Assembly: GCF_903815225.1 (NCBI RefSeq)
Contig: NZ_LR813084.1
Span: forward strand, 1,282,501-1,346,500
Direction: 5' to 3'
Source of the DNA: Delftia tsuruhatensis
GTDB lineage: Bacteria; Pseudomonadota; Gammaproteobacteria; Burkholderiales; Burkholderiaceae_C
DNA length: 64,000 bases
Under the pieces are notes generated by a model. It was not told the DNA's origin and did not search any database. It saw nothing but the letters and a program-made list of their open reading frames with translations. Each line of letters opens with the position of its first letter. Positions within the stretch are counted from its first letter, which is position 1. Below are positions 1 to 8,588 of the stretch, piece after piece. Made by a program: the position numbers and the translations under genes.

Positions 1-1274
1 GTGACCAGGACCTGGTCGATGCGGTAGCTGTCCACATCCATGACCTCGAAGCGGTAGCCACCCCATTGCACGGTGTCCGTGCGCCTGGGGATGCGGCGCA
101 GCATGACCATGAGGAAGCCGCCCAGTGTCTCGTAATCCTCCGAGTGCGGCAGGTCGTCAAGCTCCAGGGCCTGCATCACGTCCTCCACGGGAGTGACGCC
201 GTCGATCAGCCAGGAGTTCTCGTCGCGCCGCAGGATCTGCTCCTCGTCGCCGGGGCCGACCAGGCCGCCCATCACCGTGCTCATCACGTCATTGAGCGTG
301 ACCACCCCGACCACCAGGCTGTATTCGTTGACGATGACGGCGAAGTCCTCGTGCACCTGACGGAACTGCTCCAGCACCTCGGCCAGCGTCAACCGGTCCG
401 GCACGACCAGGACCTTGTGGACGAGCGAGTCGTCCATGAGCGACAGGGGCTGGTTGTTCAGCGCGCGCTGGAACAGATCCTTGGCATCCACATAGCCGAC
501 GATATGGTCTATGTCGCCATCGCAGACGGGGTAGGTGGAGAAAGGCTCCTCGGCGATACGGGCCCGGATCAGCTCATCGGGATCGTCGCGGTGGAAGTAG
601 GCGATGCGGTCGCGCTGGGTCATGGCCGAGCCGATGGTGCGCGAATCCAGCTCGAACAGGTTGGCGATCACCTGCTGCTCCTGGGCGGCCAGCACGCCGG
701 CGCGGGCGCCAGCCTCGGTCATGGCAAGAATGTCCTCGTGCGTGATGCGGTCGTCGCGCACCGTGGGCAGGCCGAACAGCTTGGCCACGGCGTCAGCCAG
801 ATGATTGAAGCACCAGACCAGCGGCTTGAGCACGGCCATGCACCACAGCATGGGGCGCAGCACACGGACGGCCAGGGCTTCGGGTTCGGCCATGCTCAGG
901 CGCTTTGGCAGCAGGTCGGCGAACAGGATGAACAGGGAGGTGACCGTGGCGAAGGACAGCAAGAAGCCCACGGTCTGCGCCCGGCTCTCGGGCAGCCAGA
1001 GCATCAGCAGGTCGGCCAGGTAGGGCGTCAATGCCCCTTCGCCCACGACGCCGCCCAGGATGGCGACGGCGTTCAGTCCTATCTGTGTGACCGTGAAATA
1101 CTCGCCCGGCTGGGTCTGCATCTTCATGACGAGCTCGGCGCGAGGCTCGCCATCCTCCGTCATCTGCCGCAGCCTCAGGCGCCGCGAGGCGGCCAGCGAG
1201 ATCTCGGCCACGGAGAAGAAGGCGCTGGTCAGGATCAGCGCGACGATCAACAACAGACTTTGGGACAGACTCAT
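1..1274 (-). CDS. CorC/HlyC-family (CNNM-like) membrane protein with CBS domains, partial at the window edge
   Basis: The gene runs off the left edge; 424 codons from the ATG at 1274 are visible and probably only a few C-terminal residues are missing. Residues about 1-190 form a DUF21/CNNM region: hydrophobic helices at 4-24, roughly 60-110 and 125-145. A CBS pair starts near residue 215 (MTQRDR) and runs to about 335. A CorC_HlyC C-terminal domain starts near residue 350 (SWLIDG). Members of this family are inner-membrane proteins linked to Mg2+ or Co2+ efflux; older annotations call them haemolysins. The substrate is inferred from the family only. The gene lies downstream of grxD on the same strand, but a strong terminator separates them, so it probably has its own promoter in the 1275-1396 gap. 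Confidence 0.88.
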   Translation of the reverse strand, partial: MSLSQSLLLIVALILTSAFFSVAEISLAASRRLRLRQMTEDGEPRAELVMKMQTQPGEYFTVTQIGLNAVAILGGVVGEGALTPYLADLLMLWLPESRAQTVGFLLSFATVTSLFILFADLLPKRLSMAEPEALAVRVLRPMLWCMAVLKPLVWCFNHLADAVAKLFGLPTVRDDRITHEDILAMTEAGARAGVLAAQEQQVIANLFELDSRTIGSAMTQRDRIAYFHRDDPDELIRARIAEEPFSTYPVCDGDIDHIVGYVDAKDLFQRALNNQPLSLMDDSLVHKVLVVPDRLTLAEVLEQFRQVHEDFAVIVNEYSLVVGVVTLNDVMSTVMGGLVGPGDEEQILRRDENSWLIDGVTPVEDVMQALELDDLPHSEDYETLGGFLMVMLRRIPRRTDTVQWGGYRFEVMDVDSYRIDQVLV

Positions 1275-1396
1275 AGGCAGGGCGGGAAGCGGTCACAGAG
1301 GCGCACTTCCGGATGTGAAAGATGTGTCTATTCGACCACACATCGCATGTCCCTGGCCTGCATGCTTGCCCGAAGGCTTTCGAACGGGAGACGGGC

Positions 1397-1424
1397 ACAA
1401 AAAAAGCCACCCCAGGGGGTGGCT
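1397..1424 (-). terminator. Rho-independent terminator after grxD
   Basis: The inverted repeat AGCCACCCC (1405-1413) / GGGGTGGCT (1416-1424) is followed on the minus strand by a run of seven T (1404 down to about 1398). It lies just past the grxD stop codon and separates grxD from the CorC/HlyC-family gene. Confidence 0.85.
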
Positions 1425-1448
1425 GATTTTCTGGGCGGGTGCGAAGGC

Positions 1449-1772
1449 TCAGGCCTTGGGCGCCAGCAGCTGCTGCAGCTCGCCCGACTCGTACATCTCC
1501 ATCATGATGTCCGAGCCGCCGATGAATTCGCCCCCCACATAGAGCTGGGGAATCGTGGGCCAGTTGCTGTAGTCCTTGATGCCCTGGCGGATCTCCTGGT
1601 CATCGAGCACATTGACCGTGGCGATGTCCCTGGTCTCCACGCCGCAGGCCTTGAGGATCTGGATGGCGCGGCCCGAGAAGCCGCACATGGGAAAGCTGGC
1701 GCTGCCCTTCATGAACAGCAGGATGTTGTTGCTCTTGACCAGTTGGTCGATGCGTTGCTGGGTGTCGCTCAT
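1449..1772 (-). CDS. grxD: Monothiol glutaredoxin, Grx4 family
   Basis: This 107-residue protein has the monothiol glutaredoxin active site CGFS (within FPMCGFSGRA, about residues 27-36) in a thioredoxin fold, and the family's usual length. Grx4 proteins bind a [2Fe-2S] cluster with glutathione, often with BolA partners, and help deliver Fe-S clusters in the cytoplasm. It follows prmC by 100 bases on the same strand, and hemA-prfA-prmC-grxD is a common beta-proteobacterial order. A GGAG-like site lies upstream of the ATG. A strong terminator closes the unit. Identification is secure. Confidence 0.95.
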   Translation of the reverse strand: MSDTQQRIDQLVKSNNILLFMKGSASFPMCGFSGRAIQILKACGVETRDIATVNVLDDQEIRQGIKDYSNWPTIPQLYVGGEFIGGSDIMMEMYESGELQQLLAPKA

Positions 1773-1872
1773 CTGTGTGGTGCTCCGGATCGTGTTGGGC
1801 GCCGCAGGCGCGGCATGGAGGGGATTATTTCACTCTCGGTGCGGGCCCGGGAAGCATGCGGGAATGTCCCGC

Positions 1873-2724
1873 TCAGGCGCGGTGATGCCACTGCCCGCCC
1901 GTGCAGCGTGCGATGCCGCCCAGGTCATGGCGGTGCTGCACCTTGCCAAAGCCGGCCTCGCGCAGCAGGCAGGCCACGGCATCGGCCTGGTCCCAGCCAT
2001 GCTCCAGCAGCAGCCAGCCATCGTCGGCCAGGTGTCCGGGCGCCTGGCCGACGATGGCGCGGATGTCGGCCAGGCCGTCGGCCCCGCTGGCCAGCGCCGA
2101 CAGGGGTTCGTGGACCAGCGCCCGCAGATGGGGGTCGTCGTCCCGGATGTAGGGCGGATTGCTGACGATGAGGTCGAACGCCGCCTGGCCTGCCAGCGGC
2201 TCCAGCCAGTTGCCCTGCGCCAACTGCACGGGTAACCCCAGGCGCCGTGCATTGGCACGCGCCACGGCCAGGGCCTCGGCGCTGGCATCCACGGCCCAGA
2301 CGGTCGCGGCGGGGCGTTGGCTTTGCAGTGCCAGGGCGATGGCGCCGCTGCCCGTGCCCAGGTCCGCCACACGGCATGTGGAGTCGTCCACGGGTTGCAT
2401 ATGCTCCAGCGCCCAATCCACCAGGGTTTCGGTATCGGGCCGGGGGTCCAGCACGCGCGCGTCCACGGCCAGGTCCAGGCCGTAGAACTCCTTGTGCCCC
2501 GTCAGGTAGGCCACGGGTTCGCCATCCAGGCGCCGCGCGCACAGCGCGGCGTAGGCCTGGGCCTGCGTCGCCGCCAGCGCATCCTGGTCATGGGTGAGCA
2601 GCCAGGCGCGGCCCGCGGCCTGGCGCTCCAGGACATGCAGCAGCAGCATCTGCGCATCGATGCGCGCAAGGCCCTGACCCTGGGCCTGCCGCAGGGCCTG
2701 CTCGATGGTGGTCGGAGTGGCCAT
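1873..2724 (-). CDS. prmC: Peptide chain release factor N5-glutamine methyltransferase
   Basis: This 283-residue SAM-dependent methyltransferase modifies the glutamine of the GGQ motif in RF1 and RF2. It has an N-terminal helical domain (1-100), a SAM-binding loop around residue 120 (ADLGTGSGAIAL) and the diagnostic NPPY motif near residue 187 (SNPPYIRDD), which holds the target glutamine. The ATG at 2724 is two bases past the prfA stop, so the two are probably translationally coupled. A longer reading frame extends upstream into prfA, but the family's usual length and the coupling support this start. Confidence 0.95.
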   Translation of the reverse strand: MATPTTIEQALRQAQGQGLARIDAQMLLLHVLERQAAGRAWLLTHDQDALAATQAQAYAALCARRLDGEPVAYLTGHKEFYGLDLAVDARVLDPRPDTETLVDWALEHMQPVDDSTCRVADLGTGSGAIALALQSQRPAATVWAVDASAEALAVARANARRLGLPVQLAQGNWLEPLAGQAAFDLIVSNPPYIRDDDPHLRALVHEPLSALASGADGLADIRAIVGQAPGHLADDGWLLLEHGWDQADAVACLLREAGFGKVQHRHDLGGIARCTGGQWHHRA

Positions 2725-2726
2725 GG

Positions 2727-3809
2727 TCAGGTGTTGACCTGCAGCTCGGCCAGCAGCTCGGCTTCGCGCGCGGCCTGCAAGGCGTCGAGGACATCGCCCA
2801 GATCGCCTTCCATCACGGCCAGCAGCTTGTAGATCGTGAGGTTGATTCGGTGGTCGGTCAGGCGTCCTTGCGGGAAGTTGTAGGTGCGGATACGGTCGCT
2901 GCGGTCTCCGCTGCCGATCAGGCCCTTGCGCAGGGCGGCCTCCTTGGCCTCGCGCTCGCTGCGCTCCTTTTCCTGCAGGCGCGCCTGCAGCACCTGCAGG
3001 GCCTTGGCCTTGTTGCTGTGCTGGCTTCGGCCGTCCTGGCATTCGGCGACGATGCCCGTGGGGAGGTGGACCACGCGCACGGCCGAGTCGGTCTTGTTGA
3101 TGTGCTGGCCGCCGGCACCGCTGGCGCGGAAGGTGTCGATGCGCAGGTCGGCAGGGTTGAGCGTGATGGCCTGGGTCTCGTCGGGCTCGGGCATCACGGC
3201 CACGGTGCAGGCGCTGGTATGGATGCGGCCCTGGGTTTCGGTGGCGGGCACGCGCTGCACGCGGTGGCCGCCCGACTCGAAGCGCAGGCGACCGTAGACA
3301 TTCTCGCCTTCCACGCGCAGCACGACTTCCTTGTAGCCGCCCAACTCGCTCTCGTTGGCGCTCATGATCTCGACCTTCCAGCCCACGGAGTCGCAGTAGC
3401 GCGTGTACATGCGTGCCAGGTCGCCCGCGAACAGGGCCGACTCGTCGCCACCCGTGCCGGCGCGGATTTCGAGATAGGCATCGCGTGCATCGTCGGGATC
3501 CCTGGGCAGCAGCAGGCGTTGCAGCTCGTCTTCGAGCAGCAGCAGTTCGGCTTCGGCCCCCGAGATTTCCTCGCGCGCCATCTCGGCCATGTCGGGGTCT
3601 TCCAGCATCTCGCGGGCGCCGGCCAGATCGCCTTCGCGCTGGCGGTAGCGGGCGTAGCGTCCGGCGATGGCCGTCACATCCGCGTGCTCGCGCGAGATGG
3701 CGCGGTACTGCTTCATGTCGCCCATGATGTCTTCGCGCGAGAGCAGGAAGTCGAGTTCTTCTAGGCGCTGGGCATAGCGCTCCAGCTGTTGGCGCAGGAA
3801 ATCTTGCAT
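2727..3809 (-). CDS. prfA: Peptide chain release factor 1 (RF1)
   Basis: The protein has 360 residues, exactly the usual RF1 length. It carries the codon-recognition PAT tripeptide near residue 187 (RVPATETQG) and the GGQ hydrolysis motif near residue 232 ([15 protein letters not shown]). RF1 releases peptides at UAA and UAG. The frame stays open upstream to 4130, but the ATG at 3809 ([12 protein letters not shown]) gives the canonical N-terminus. The gene sits 115 bases after hemA and directly before its modifying enzyme prmC, the classical hemA-prfA-prmC arrangement. Confidence 0.97.
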   Translation of the reverse strand: MQDFLRQQLERYAQRLEELDFLLSREDIMGDMKQYRAISREHADVTAIAGRYARYRQREGDLAGAREMLEDPDMAEMAREEISGAEAELLLLEDELQRLLLPRDPDDARDAYLEIRAGTGGDESALFAGDLARMYTRYCDSVGWKVEIMSANESELGGYKEVVLRVEGENVYGRLRFESGGHRVQRVPATETQGRIHTSACTVAVMPEPDETQAITLNPADLRIDTFRASGAGGQHINKTDSAVRVVHLPTGIVAECQDGRSQHSNKAKALQVLQARLQEKERSEREAKEAALRKGLIGSGDRSDRIRTYNFPQGRLTDHRINLTIYKLLAVMEGDLGDVLDALQAAREAELLAELQVNT

Positions 3810-3924
3810 GGCGGGGAGTATGGCTTGGGGCGGGGCCGCGTCGCGGCGGCGGGCGGCGGATCGGCGTGAAAAAGCCGCGGGAAGGTGGGCTGCCGTCGTG
3901 CGGCTGCGATGGCGGCTAGCGCTG

Positions 3925-5241
3925 CTAAAGCGACTTGTCCGCGGACGGCGTGCGTTGGGCCGAGCGCAGGAACAGGCGCGAGACCGTGTCCATGGTCTGG
4001 TGGCGCTGCCCGGCATCGCCCTTGTGCAGCTCGGCCAGGGTGCCATGCAGCATCTTCTGCGTGAGGCCGCGCGACAGCGCCTCCAGCACGGTGTCGATGT
4101 CCTCGCCCTTGGCCAGCAGCTTCTTGGCACGGGCGATCTCCAGTGCCCGCCATTCGTCGGTCTGCGTGTTGAGCTGGCGGATCAGCGGCACGACGCCGGC
4201 CTGCGGGCGGCGCTGGTCCAGCCAGTGCATGAAGCTTTGCACGCCGTGGTCGATGATGACCTCGGCCTGCTCGACCGCCGCCTGGCGCTGGGCCTGGCCC
4301 GTGCGCACCACGGTGGCCAGGTCGTCCACCGTGTAGAGGTAGACATCGCGCAGGTCCCTGACCTCGGATTCGATGTCGCGCGGCACGGCCAGGTCGACCA
4401 TGAACATGGGGCGGTGCTTGCGCTTCTTGAGCGCGCTTTCGACGGCGCCCAGGCCGATGATGGGCAGGCTGGAGGCCGTGCAGCTGATCACGGCGTCGTA
4501 TTCGTGCAGATGTTCGGGCAGATCGGCCAGTCGCATCGTGCCTGCGCCAAACTGGGCCGCCAGCTTCTCGCCACGCTCCAGCGTGCGGTTGGCGATCATG
4601 ATCTGCCGGGGGTTGCGCGCCGCGAAATGGGTGGAGACCAGTTCGATCATCTCACCCGCGCCCACGAAGAGCACCTTGATCTGGGACAGGTCCTCGAACA
4701 GTTGGCCTGCCAGGCGCACGGCGGCTGCCGCCATGCTGATGCTGTGGGCACCGATCTCGGTGGAGCTGCGAACCTCCTTGGCCACGGCGAAGCTGCGCTG
4801 GAACAACTGGTTCAGCGTGCTGCCCAGGGCGCCCGCGTTCTCGGCGGCGCGCACGGCATTCTTCATCTGGCCCAGGATCTGGGCCTCGCCCAGCACCATG
4901 GAGTCCAGGCCGCTGGCCACCCGGAAGGCGTGGCGCGCCACATGGCCATCTTCCAGCAGGTAGGAGTGCGAACGCAGCAGCTCCGAGGAAATGCCGCCGC
5001 TATGGGCCAGCCAGTGCACCGTATGGTCCAGTGCCGGCGTTTCGGCCGCACAGTAGATCTCGGTGCGGTTGCAGGTGGACAGTATGGCGGTCTCGACCGC
5101 GCTGTGCCGGCGGCCCGGGCCGGTCAGCGATTCGCGCAGGCCCTGCAGCGTGGGCACGATCTGATCGAGCGCGAACGCGAAGCGACCCCGCATATCGAGC
5201 GGAGCCGTGTGGTGGTTGATGCCGAGTGCCCAGACTGCCAT
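3925..5241 (-). CDS. hemA: Glutamyl-tRNA reductase
   Basis: This 438-residue protein catalyses the first step of C5-pathway tetrapyrrole synthesis, the NADPH-dependent reduction of Glu-tRNA(Glu) to glutamate-1-semialdehyde. The catalytic cysteine lies in [11 protein letters not shown] (Cys57), the NADPH-binding loop is FVGAGEM near residue 192, and a C-terminal helical dimerisation domain follows. Length and motifs are complete. The start codon is unusual: no Shine-Dalgarno sequence precedes the ATG, and a perfect TATAAT lies 8 bases before it, which suggests a leaderless or very short 5' end. It leads the hemA-prfA-prmC-grxD series and is divergent from a small membrane-protein gene. Confidence 0.96.
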   Translation of the reverse strand: MAVWALGINHHTAPLDMRGRFAFALDQIVPTLQGLRESLTGPGRRHSAVETAILSTCNRTEIYCAAETPALDHTVHWLAHSGGISSELLRSHSYLLEDGHVARHAFRVASGLDSMVLGEAQILGQMKNAVRAAENAGALGSTLNQLFQRSFAVAKEVRSSTEIGAHSISMAAAAVRLAGQLFEDLSQIKVLFVGAGEMIELVSTHFAARNPRQIMIANRTLERGEKLAAQFGAGTMRLADLPEHLHEYDAVISCTASSLPIIGLGAVESALKKRKHRPMFMVDLAVPRDIESEVRDLRDVYLYTVDDLATVVRTGQAQRQAAVEQAEVIIDHGVQSFMHWLDQRRPQAGVVPLIRQLNTQTDEWRALEIARAKKLLAKGEDIDTVLEALSRGLTQKMLHGTLAELHKGDAGQRHQTMDTVSRLFLRSAQRTPSADKSL

Positions 5242-5249
5242 AACCGGAG

Positions 5250-5255
5250 ATTATA
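5250..5255 (-). promoter_or_regulatory. -10 box of hemA, very close to the start codon
   Basis: The minus strand reads TATAAT followed by ctccggtt and the hemA ATG. Transcription would begin roughly 6-8 bases past the -10 box, so at or next to the ATG. No good -35 hexamer is seen 16-18 bases upstream. The same AT-rich patch (5251-5260) could also supply a -10 for the divergent gene at 5314. Confidence 0.5.
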
Positions 5256-5313
5256 AAATTTCGCGCTGATTCAGGCATCCCTGACCGCAACACCATGGAA
5301 TCGGAGTCCCTAT

Positions 5314-5589
5314 ATGGGTGTGATGGCGAGCGCGAACCATGTGCTCAACTTCCTGGCGCCCGCGCTGTTCCTGTCCTTGGGACTGGTGTTGTGCTCCCGG
5401 CTTATGTTTGGAAAAGCGCCGCAGGCTTATGCCTGGTGGGTACAGGTTGCTATCAATCTGATTGTTGGTGCCGCAGTGCTTTTCGCGGGCCTGTGGTGGT
5501 TCGGACGGGACGGAAAGATCGCCACCTATGTGGCTTTGGTGGTGCTGATGGCGTTTTGCCAGTGGGTGCTTTCGCGCGGATGGCGCTGA
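5314..5589 (+). CDS. Small three-helix membrane protein of unknown function
   Basis: This 91-residue protein consists almost entirely of hydrophobic segments: about residues 8-28, 40-60 and 68-86, joined by short loops with charged residues (GKAPQAYAWW; GRDGK). No catalytic motif is visible. A GGAG ribosome-binding site (5303-5306) stands 7 bases before the ATG, which supports it as a real gene. It is divergent from hemA across a 72-base shared promoter region and convergent with the LysR gene. I do not recognise a named family; it looks like a conserved hypothetical inner-membrane protein. Confidence 0.75.
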   Translation: MGVMASANHVLNFLAPALFLSLGLVLCSRLMFGKAPQAYAWWVQVAINLIVGAAVLFAGLWWFGRDGKIATYVALVVLMAFCQWVLSRGWR

Positions 5590-5615
5590 TCGGGGTGAAG
5601 GAGATTTGACGTGGA

Positions 5616-6551
5616 TCAATCGATCCGCAGTTGCCCGGCCGCCACAGTAGCCGGTGCCGATGCGGCGCGGGAGGTGGCTGCCTGGGCCAGCAGCCATTGC
5701 CGGAACTGCGAAAACGCTTCGGAAGGCATGCGCGCCACAGGCCGGCACAGGAAGTAGCCGCGCTCGATGTGCACCGGGGCAGGCAACGCCAGGGCCACGC
5801 GCCCGGCCGCCAGGTCCTGCTCGACGAGGCAGCGCTGGACCAGGGCCACGCCCATGCCGGCGGCCACGGCCTGCACCAGCAGAGCCACCAGCTCGAAGTC
5901 CGCCGCCGGCCTGGGGCAGGGGCCCGGCAGGCCCAGGTGTGCCATCCAGCGCGCCCAGTTGCCGGGGTAGTTGGTGTGGAACAGCAACGGGCGCGCCAGC
6001 ACATCGCCAGGACTGCGCAGGCCCGGCAGATCCCTGGGGTGGCAGATGGGGACCAGGTCGCGGCCCACCACGTAGTCGGCCGCCACATGCGCAGGCCAGG
6101 GTTCGCTGCCCACGCGCACCCAGCCGTCGATCTCGGCGGCATTCAACGGATCGTCTCGGCGGTAGGGCGCGAAGGACAGCACGATGCCCGGATGGCGTGC
6201 ATTGAAGTCGGGCAGGCGGGGGATCAGCCAGTGGCTGAACAGCGTGGGCACCACGGACAGCCGCAGCTGCGGCCCGAAGTGGCGCCTGCGCACGGCCGCC
6301 GAGGCCGACTCGATGGTATGGATGGCCGGCTCCACGGCCTGCAGGTACTCGCGGCCCGCCTCGGTCAGAACGCTGCGCCGGCCCTGGCGCTCGAACAGCG
6401 CGAACCCCAGATGCTCCTCCAGCCTGGCGATGGCCCGGCTGATGCCGCCCTGGGTGACATACAGCTCCTGGGCCGCCAGGGAGTAGCTGCCCAGGCGTGC
6501 CGCTGCCGCAAAGGCGTGCAGCTCGGAAATCGAGGGGGAGTGCATGCGCAT
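5616..6551 (-). CDS. LysR-family transcriptional regulator
   Basis: The 311-residue protein has an N-terminal winged helix-turn-helix (residues about 6-65; SYSLAAQELYVTQGGISRAI, then LEEHLGFALFER) and a C-terminal LysR substrate domain from about residue 95. The overall pattern (LRLSVVPTLFSHWLIPRLPDF; RRDDPLNAAEIDGWVRVG) resembles the GcvA/AmpR-like subgroup. It is divergent from a Bug receptor and N-formylglutamate amidohydrolase. A perfect T-N11-A palindrome lies 14 bases upstream of its own start, so control of that pair and autoregulation are both likely. The effector is unknown. Confidence 0.93.
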   Translation of the reverse strand: MRMHSPSISELHAFAAAARLGSYSLAAQELYVTQGGISRAIARLEEHLGFALFERQGRRSVLTEAGREYLQAVEPAIHTIESASAAVRRRHFGPQLRLSVVPTLFSHWLIPRLPDFNARHPGIVLSFAPYRRDDPLNAAEIDGWVRVGSEPWPAHVAADYVVGRDLVPICHPRDLPGLRSPGDVLARPLLFHTNYPGNWARWMAHLGLPGPCPRPAADFELVALLVQAVAAGMGVALVQRCLVEQDLAAGRVALALPAPVHIERGYFLCRPVARMPSEAFSQFRQWLLAQAATSRAASAPATVAAGQLRID

Positions 6552-6579
6552 GACGGATGCAATTATGACGGTTCGTCAT
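6550..6579. promoter_or_regulatory. Probable LysR operator (T-N11-A palindrome)
   Basis: Positions 6565-6579 read ATGACG-gtt-CGTCAT, a perfect 6-bp inverted repeat that fits the LysR-type T-N11-A box. A second ATGACGG copy sits 15 bases away at 6550-6556 and overlaps the regulator's start codon. The site lies between the divergent LysR and receptor genes, as expected for an activator that also limits its own expression. Confidence 0.7.
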
Positions 6580-6690
6580 GGTTGATTGCCGTCTTGTCCC
6601 TTTTCGCTGGCAGCTGCGCTGTCCAGAATCGGCGCCTGTCCGGTGAAGCCCCTGCTCCACCGCAATCACAGCTCACGAGAGGAAACCCCC

Positions 6691-7683
6691 ATGCCAATGC
6701 GCCGCACCCTGTTGTCCAGCCTGGCCGCCTGCGCCGCCATCGCCCTTGTGGCTCCCGCCGCCTGGGCCCAGGGCCCGGCCGCCGACTACCCCAGCCGCCC
6801 GATCCGCCTGGTCGTCCCCTTCGGCGCCGGTGGCTCCACCGACATGGTGGCGCGCCTGCTGGCCGAGAAGATGAGCACCATCCTGGGCAAGTCCGTGGTG
6901 GTGGACAACAAGGGGGGCGCGGGCGGCTCCATCGGCGCATCCGAGATCGCGCGTGCCGCACCGGACGGCTACACCATCGGCATGGCCACGGTGAGCACGC
7001 ATGGCTCCAACCCGGCCATCTTCCGCAAGCTGCCCTACGACCCGGTCAAGGACTTCGCGCCCATCACCAACGTGATGTCGGTGCCCAGCGTGTTCGTGAT
7101 CAATGCCAGCGTGCCCGCCAAGACCATGAAGGAATTCATCGCCCTGGCCAAGGCCAATCCGGGCAAGTACAGCTTCGCCTCGCCGGGCACGGGCTCGCTG
7201 GGCCATGCCAATATCGAGAACTTCATGAATCTGGCCGGCATCGACCTGCTGCACATTCCCTACAAGGGCGCGGGCCAGGCCATCACCGACGCGTTGGGCG
7301 GCCAGGTCAATGCCATGACCGACAACCTGCCCTCCACGCTGCCCCACATCAAGGACGGCAAGCTGCGTCCGCTGGCCGTGCTGGCCTTCAAGCGCGCCGA
7401 TGTGCTGCCCGACGTGCCGACCTATGCCGAACTGGGCTTCCCGCAGATGGGGGACGGCGGCTGGTTCGGCCTGGTCGCACCGGCCGGCACGCCGCGCGCC
7501 ATCATCGACAAGCTCAATGCCGCCGCGCACAAGGCCATGGCCATGCCCGACTACGTCGAAAAGCAGAAGTCCATCTCGGGCGAACCCATGGGCAATACGC
7601 CCGAGCAGTTCGCGCAGCAGATCAGGGCCGCCATCGAGCGCTACACGGCCGTGGCCAAGCGCGCCAACATCAAGCTCGACTGA
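6691..7683 (+). CDS. Bug-family (TctC-like) periplasmic solute-binding protein
   Basis: The 330-residue protein has a Sec signal peptide (residues 1-26, ending AWA before QG) and Bug-family features: YPSRPIRLVVPFGAGGSTD near the mature N-terminus, PYKGAGQA in the middle and a C-terminal APAGTPRAIIDKL segment. Bug proteins are extracytoplasmic receptors, some feeding TctAB tripartite tricarboxylate transporters; no TctAB genes occur in this window, so it looks like an orphan receptor. The ATG at 6691 follows an AGAGGA site and gives a clean signal peptide; the frame is open further upstream but that would spoil the signal. The ligand is unknown, though the adjoining amidohydrolase hints at an N-acyl amino acid or related acid. 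Confidence 0.92.
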   Translation: MPMRRTLLSSLAACAAIALVAPAAWAQGPAADYPSRPIRLVVPFGAGGSTDMVARLLAEKMSTILGKSVVVDNKGGAGGSIGASEIARAAPDGYTIGMATVSTHGSNPAIFRKLPYDPVKDFAPITNVMSVPSVFVINASVPAKTMKEFIALAKANPGKYSFASPGTGSLGHANIENFMNLAGIDLLHIPYKGAGQAITDALGGQVNAMTDNLPSTLPHIKDGKLRPLAVLAFKRADVLPDVPTYAELGFPQMGDGGWFGLVAPAGTPRAIIDKLNAAAHKAMAMPDYVEKQKSISGEPMGNTPEQFAQQIRAAIERYTAVAKRANIKLD

Positions 7684-8588
7684 TGGACCGCATGGCAGAG
7701 AACGATTTCCTGTGCCCCCGGCCGGACACCCCGGTCGTGGTGCATGCCGCAACCGCCGAGGCGCTGCCCATCGTCTGCGACTCGCCGCACAGCGGCACCT
7801 CCTATCCCGAGGACTTCGGCCACGCCGTACCCATGTCCTTGCTGCGCCGTGGCGAGGACACGCATGTGGCCGCTCTGTGGGACCAGTGGCCTGCGCACGG
7901 CGCGACGCTGATCGAGGCGACCTTTCCTCGCACCTACATCGACCCCAACCGCAGCGAGGCCGACCTGGATCCTGCGCAGATCGACGGCACATGGCCGGTG
8001 CCGCTGACGCCCAGCGTCAAGACGCAGCAGGGGCTGGGCCTGATCTGGCAACGCATCAGCCGCGACGGCGTGGCCACGCCGCTGTATGGGCGTCCGCGCA
8101 CGGTGGCCGAGATTGAGCATCGCATCGCGCGCTACTGGCGCCCCTACCATGCGGCGCTGGCGCAGGCCATTGATGGCAGCGTGCGGCGCTTCGGTGCCGT
8201 GTGGCACCTGAACCTGCACTCCATGCCCAATGATGTCTACAAGCGCCTGGGCCGCAGCGATGCGCCGCCGCTGGCCGACTTCGTGCTGGGCGACCGCGAC
8301 GGCACGACCTGCGCGCCCGGGTTCATCCGCCTGGTGGGCGAGACGCTGGCGGGATTCGGCTACAGCGTGGCCTACAACGAGCCCTACAAGGGCGTGGAGC
8401 TGATCGGCCGCATAGGCCAGCCGCATCTGGGGCGCCACAGCCTGCAGATCGAAATCCGCCGCCCTGTCTACATGGACGAGGACACGCGCGAGCCCAACGC
8501 GGGCTTCGAGCCGCTGCGCGGCCACCTGCGCCAGGTGATGGCGGTGGTCGCGGACCATGTGCGCTCGGAGATGGCTGGGCGCGGCTAG
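7683..8588 (+). CDS. N-formylglutamate amidohydrolase family protein
   Basis: The 301-residue protein belongs to the N-formylglutamate deformylase (HutG-type) family. It shows CDSPHSGTSYPEDF near residue 32, GEDTHVAALWD, LHSMPND and a late HSLQIEIRRPVYMDE block, which contribute the metal-binding and substrate residues in this family. The usual reaction splits N-formylglutamate into glutamate and formate, the last step of one histidine degradation route. No other hut genes are nearby, so related N-formyl or N-acyl substrates are possible. Its ATG overlaps the receptor's stop (TGATG), so the two are cotranscribed and coupled. An in-frame ATG at 7692 is an alternative start. The stop overlaps the convergent mscS stop. 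Confidence 0.88.
   Translation: MDRMAENDFLCPRPDTPVVVHAATAEALPIVCDSPHSGTSYPEDFGHAVPMSLLRRGEDTHVAALWDQWPAHGATLIEATFPRTYIDPNRSEADLDPAQIDGTWPVPLTPSVKTQQGLGLIWQRISRDGVATPLYGRPRTVAEIEHRIARYWRPYHAALAQAIDGSVRRFGAVWHLNLHSMPNDVYKRLGRSDAPPLADFVLGDRDGTTCAPGFIRLVGETLAGFGYSVAYNEPYKGVELIGRIGQPHLGRHSLQIEIRRPVYMDEDTREPNAGFEPLRGHLRQVMAVVADHVRSEMAGRG

Noticed and set aside
66-2165. A 699-codon plus-strand open frame opposite the CorC/HlyC-family gene, grxD and prmC
   Set aside because: It spans three real genes, a terminator and intergenic gaps and has no recognisable domain; it is an antisense shadow.
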